DNA of 8,163 nt, taken from Flavobacterium sp. (GTDB lineage Bacteria > Bacteroidota > Bacteroidia > Flavobacteriales > Flavobacteriaceae). Location: positions 208 through 8,370 of the forward strand of contig DMHA01000281.1 in NCBI GenBank assembly GCA_003449615.1. Reading direction: 5' to 3'. The number at the start of each line of letters is the position of its first letter. Position 1 is the first letter of the stretch. This document shows, one piece after another, positions 6,246 through 8,163 of the stretch. The position numbers were made by a program, and so were the translations under genes. The notes beneath the pieces were generated by a model. That model was not told where the DNA came from. It searched no databases and worked only from the letters and a program-made list of their open reading frames with translations.

Positions 6246-6980
6246 ACTCAACATATTGGTAATATTTTTAAAGAGGGAGAATTAGAAGAAAAAGTGGTAT
6301 GTAAGGATTTCTTACAAGCCTCTCAACATGGTGCTATTAAAGGAAAAACACAAATATCAAAAGTTAAATACTATAATCTTGATGTAATTATTTCTGTTGG
6401 ATATCGTGTTAAAAGCAAAAGAGGTACACAATTTCGTATTTGGGCTACACAACGACTAAAAGACTATTTGCTTAAAGGGTATGCTATTAACAACCGAATG
6501 AACCGGTTGGAAGACAAATTTGATAAGTTAGACAATAAGGTAAACCAAATAGATTTACAGATAAACACAAATCTCATTCCCACTCAAGGCGTTTTTTTTG
6601 ACGGTCAAGTTTTTGATGCCTATGAGTTAGCTTCAAAAATTATACGCAGTGCAAAACAAAAAATAGTGCTAATTGATAATTATATCGATGAAAATACATT
6701 TACCCATTTAGCAAAAAAAAGCAAAGGTGTAAATGTTGAAATACTTACAAAAGCACACAGCAAGCACCTTACACTTGATTTGCAAAAAGCCAACGAGCAA
6801 TACGGAGATTTTATCCTTAGAACATTTACTCAAAGCCACGATAGATTTTTAATTATAGACCAAAAAGAAGTTTATCATCTTGGTGCTTCTTTGAAAGATT
6901 TAGGCAAAAAATGGTTTGCATTTTCCAAATTAAATATTGAAACGGTAAAAGGAATAGTAAACGAAATTAAAGAGATATAA
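6117..6980 (+). CDS. RhuM-family protein fused to a phospholipase-D-like domain
   Basis: A 287-residue, probably cytosolic protein. Residues 1-120 are a RhuM domain: WLTQAQMALLFDRNRVAITQ resembles a helix-turn-helix (26-45), then EGELEEKVVCKDF (53-65), YYNLDVIISVGYRVKSKRGT (85-104) and FRIWATQRLKDYLLKGYAIN (106-125). RhuM is named from a Salmonella pathogenicity-island protein and is common on mobile DNA; its activity is unclear. A short coiled coil follows (128-150). The C-terminal part has a PLD-like pattern: VLIDNYIDENT (184-194), VNVEILTK (205-212), and HDRFLIID (241-248) then GASLKDLG (256-263). The last fits HxKxxxxD with Arg243 in place of Lys, so it may have reduced or altered catalysis, or only bind. 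It has a single such motif, so dimerisation would be needed for a PLD active site. It lies 10 bases after the end of its decayed paralogue. Confidence 0.8.
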   Translation: MSEIEIYNGSNNEVQVEVQFEEETVWLTQAQMALLFDRNRVAITQHIGNIFKEGELEEKVVCKDFLQASQHGAIKGKTQISKVKYYNLDVIISVGYRVKSKRGTQFRIWATQRLKDYLLKGYAINNRMNRLEDKFDKLDNKVNQIDLQINTNLIPTQGVFFDGQVFDAYELASKIIRSAKQKIVLIDNYIDENTFTHLAKKSKGVNVEILTKAHSKHLTLDLQKANEQYGDFILRTFTQSHDRFLIIDQKEVYHLGASLKDLGKKWFAFSKLNIETVKGIVNEIKEI

Positions 6981-7126
6981 AATGCTCATAAATTCCCTAT
7001 TCCCCTAACACGACTGAAGGAAAAGCGATATTTGACAATATAAAATTAGTAGTGTAAAAATACTTTTAAGAATAAGAGTGAGAAACATAAGTGGTGACGA
7101 AATAATAAATTATAATTTAATAAAAA
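6981..7126. other. Intergenic region between the RhuM-PLD gene and murA
   Basis: This is 146 bases of AT-rich sequence. Near its start (6991-7015) is a C-rich patch, AATTCCCTATTCCCCTAACA followed by CGACT, which is an imperfect inverse match to 5748-5766. There is no clear terminator. Possible weak promoter parts are TTTGACA (7031-7037) and TACTTTTA (7061-7068, one base off TAnnTTTG), but their 26-base spacing is too wide to call. murA may depend on read-through from upstream. An A-rich leader (TAATTTAATAAAAA) precedes the murA ATG. Confidence 0.5.
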
Positions 7127-8163
7127 ATGGGAATATTCAAAATAGAAGGAGGCGTTAGCCTAAAAGGAGAAATAACGCCACAAGGCGCAAAAAACGAGGC
7201 ATTACAAATATTATGTGCCATATTATTAACTGCCAAAAAAGTTACAATCAATAATATTCCAGATATAATCGACATCAATAAATTGATTACACTCTTGGGA
7301 AATTTAGGAGTTAAAATCCAAAAAAACGGATCAGGTTCCTATACTTTTCAAGCCGATGAGGTTAATGTAAATTATCTAGAGACCGAAGCTTTCAAGAAAG
7401 AAGGGGGTTCGCTTCGTGGTTCGATTATGATTGTTGGGCCACTTTTGGCACGATTCGGAAAAGGATTTATTCCAAAACCCGGTGGCGATAAAATTGGTCG
7501 TCGAAGATTAGACACTCATTTTGAAGGATTTATTAATCTTGGGGCTAAATTCCGATACAACAGAGAAGATCATTTTTATGGAGTAGAAGCTCCTGAAGGT
7601 CTAGTTGGGACTGATATGCTACTTGACGAAGCCTCGGTTACTGGAACTGCCAATATTGTTATGGCAGCGGTTTTGGCCAAAGGAACAACCACTATTTATA
7701 ATGCTGCTTGCGAACCTTATTTGCAACAATTGTGCAAAATGTTGAACGCAATGGGAGCAAAAATCACAGGATTAGGTTCCAATTTATTGACCATTGAAGG
7801 TGTTGAAAGTCTTGGGGGTTGCGTCCATAAAATTCTTCCCGATATGATAGAAATTGGCAGTTGGATCGGACTAGCAGCGATGACCAGAAGCGAAATTACC
7901 ATCAAAGAGGTGAGTTGGGAAAACTTGGGATTGATTCCAAATGTATTCAGAAAATTGGGGATTACTTTAGAAAAAAGAGGGGATGACATTTATATTCCTG
8001 CGCATAAGGACGGCTATCAGGTAAAAACTGATATAGATGGTTCTATTCTTACAATTTCGGATGCACCTTGGCCAGGATTTACACCCGATTTGTTGAGTAT
8101 TGTTCTTGTCGTTGCAACCCAATGCAAAGGCGACGTTTTGATTCATCAAAAAATGTTCGAAAG
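7127..8163 (+). CDS. murA: UDP-N-acetylglucosamine 1-carboxyvinyltransferase, 3' end outside window
   Basis: MurA transfers enolpyruvate from PEP to UDP-GlcNAc, the first committed cytosolic step of peptidoglycan synthesis. The frame is open to the right edge: 345 full codons of a family that usually has about 420-440. The start region MGIFKIEGGVSLKGEITPQG is followed by AKNEAL, placing the substrate-binding Lys22-Asn23 at the same numbers as in E. coli. The PEP loop reads GPLLARFGKGFIPKPGGDKI: the catalytic Cys115 of E. coli is replaced by Asp121 (codon 7487-7489). Further family segments are GTDMLLDEASVTGTAN (161-176), LPDMIEIGSWIGLA (237-250) and PWPGFTPDLLS (314-324), where Asp321 matches E. 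coli Asp305, the proposed catalytic base. The late Arg397 region lies outside the window. The ATG at 7127 is preceded by an A-rich leader and gives the expected N terminus. Confidence 0.95.
   Translation, partial: MGIFKIEGGVSLKGEITPQGAKNEALQILCAILLTAKKVTINNIPDIIDINKLITLLGNLGVKIQKNGSGSYTFQADEVNVNYLETEAFKKEGGSLRGSIMIVGPLLARFGKGFIPKPGGDKIGRRRLDTHFEGFINLGAKFRYNREDHFYGVEAPEGLVGTDMLLDEASVTGTANIVMAAVLAKGTTTIYNAACEPYLQQLCKMLNAMGAKITGLGSNLLTIEGVESLGGCVHKILPDMIEIGSWIGLAAMTRSEITIKEVSWENLGLIPNVFRKLGITLEKRGDDIYIPAHKDGYQVKTDIDGSILTISDAPWPGFTPDLLSIVLVVATQCKGDVLIHQKMFE
7151..7179 (+). other. Inverted repeat near the murA start
   Basis: GGCGTTA (7151-7157) and TAACGCC (7173-7179) are a perfect 7-base inverted pair with a 15-base loop, starting 24 bases into murA. 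The stem is GC-rich compared with its surroundings. It could form a hairpin in the mRNA close to the ribosome entry site, or be a by-product of the coding sequence. Confidence 0.4.

Noticed and set aside
5864..6980. Toxin-antitoxin pair made of the short ORF and the RhuM-PLD gene
   Set aside because: The short ORF is a homologue of the N terminus of its neighbour and its homology runs through the stop, so a broken paralogue is the simpler reading.
7031..7068. Promoter for murA (TTTGACA with TACTTTTA)
   Set aside because: The second box is one base off consensus and the 26-base spacing is too long for the Bacteroidetes -33/-7 arrangement.
7151..7179. Integron attC-like site
   Set aside because: GTTA-containing inverted parts are present, but the RYYYAAC/GTTRRRY pattern is not met and the site is inside murA coding sequence; no integrase is in view.
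7717..8149. Minus-strand ORFs of 60-90 codons at the right end
   Set aside because: They are antisense to murA, whose plus-strand frame has clear MurA motifs across the same bases.

Overview
The window looks like chromosomal DNA of a Bacteroidetes bacterium, most likely a Flavobacterium-type Flavobacteriia. The evidence is low GC, no obvious Shine-Dalgarno sites, exact matches to the Bacteroidetes -7 promoter box TAnnTTTG, and the lineage-typical gene run DUF493 - DUF4290 - murA. That run, the RecQ type and the MutS2 type are recognised from memory of the families; no search was run.

Layout. (1) 2-2002, plus strand: the 3' part of a MutS2-type ATPase gene, cut by the left edge; it ends without an Smr nuclease domain. 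(2) 2010-2053: a degenerate copy of the intergenic palindromic repeat 'TCATTGCGAGG...GAAGCAATCTC', lying between the convergent mutS2 and recQ genes. (3) 2054-3946, minus: RecQ helicase with its zinc module moved far towards the C terminus. (4) 3947-3995: a heptamer tandem array touching the recQ start codon. (5) 4031-4570, minus: a small P-loop NTPase (AAA_28/NadR-kinase-like) with a probable GTG start. (6) 4571-4719: a divergent promoter region with two exact -7 boxes and a second heptamer array. (7) 4720-5744, plus: DUF493 and DUF4290 genes, 2 bases apart. (8) 5745-7126: an accessory block with a decayed RhuM-type gene followed by an intact RhuM gene fused to a phospholipase-D-like domain. 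(9) 7127-8163, plus: murA, cut by the right edge.

How the parts relate. MutS2 and RecQ are DNA-maintenance proteins; MurA makes the first committed step of peptidoglycan synthesis. DUF493, DUF4290 and murA normally form one short collinear block in this lineage, and here about 1.4 kb of RhuM material separates DUF4290 from murA. That block is the clearest sign of insertion. The MurA active-site Cys is replaced by Asp, which predicts insensitivity to fosfomycin.

I see no tRNA, rRNA, CRISPR array, transposase or integrase. Nothing here is clearly a new multi-gene system. The most unusual items are the RhuM-PLD fusion beside its broken paralogue and the pair of oppositely oriented heptamer arrays around the NTPase gene.
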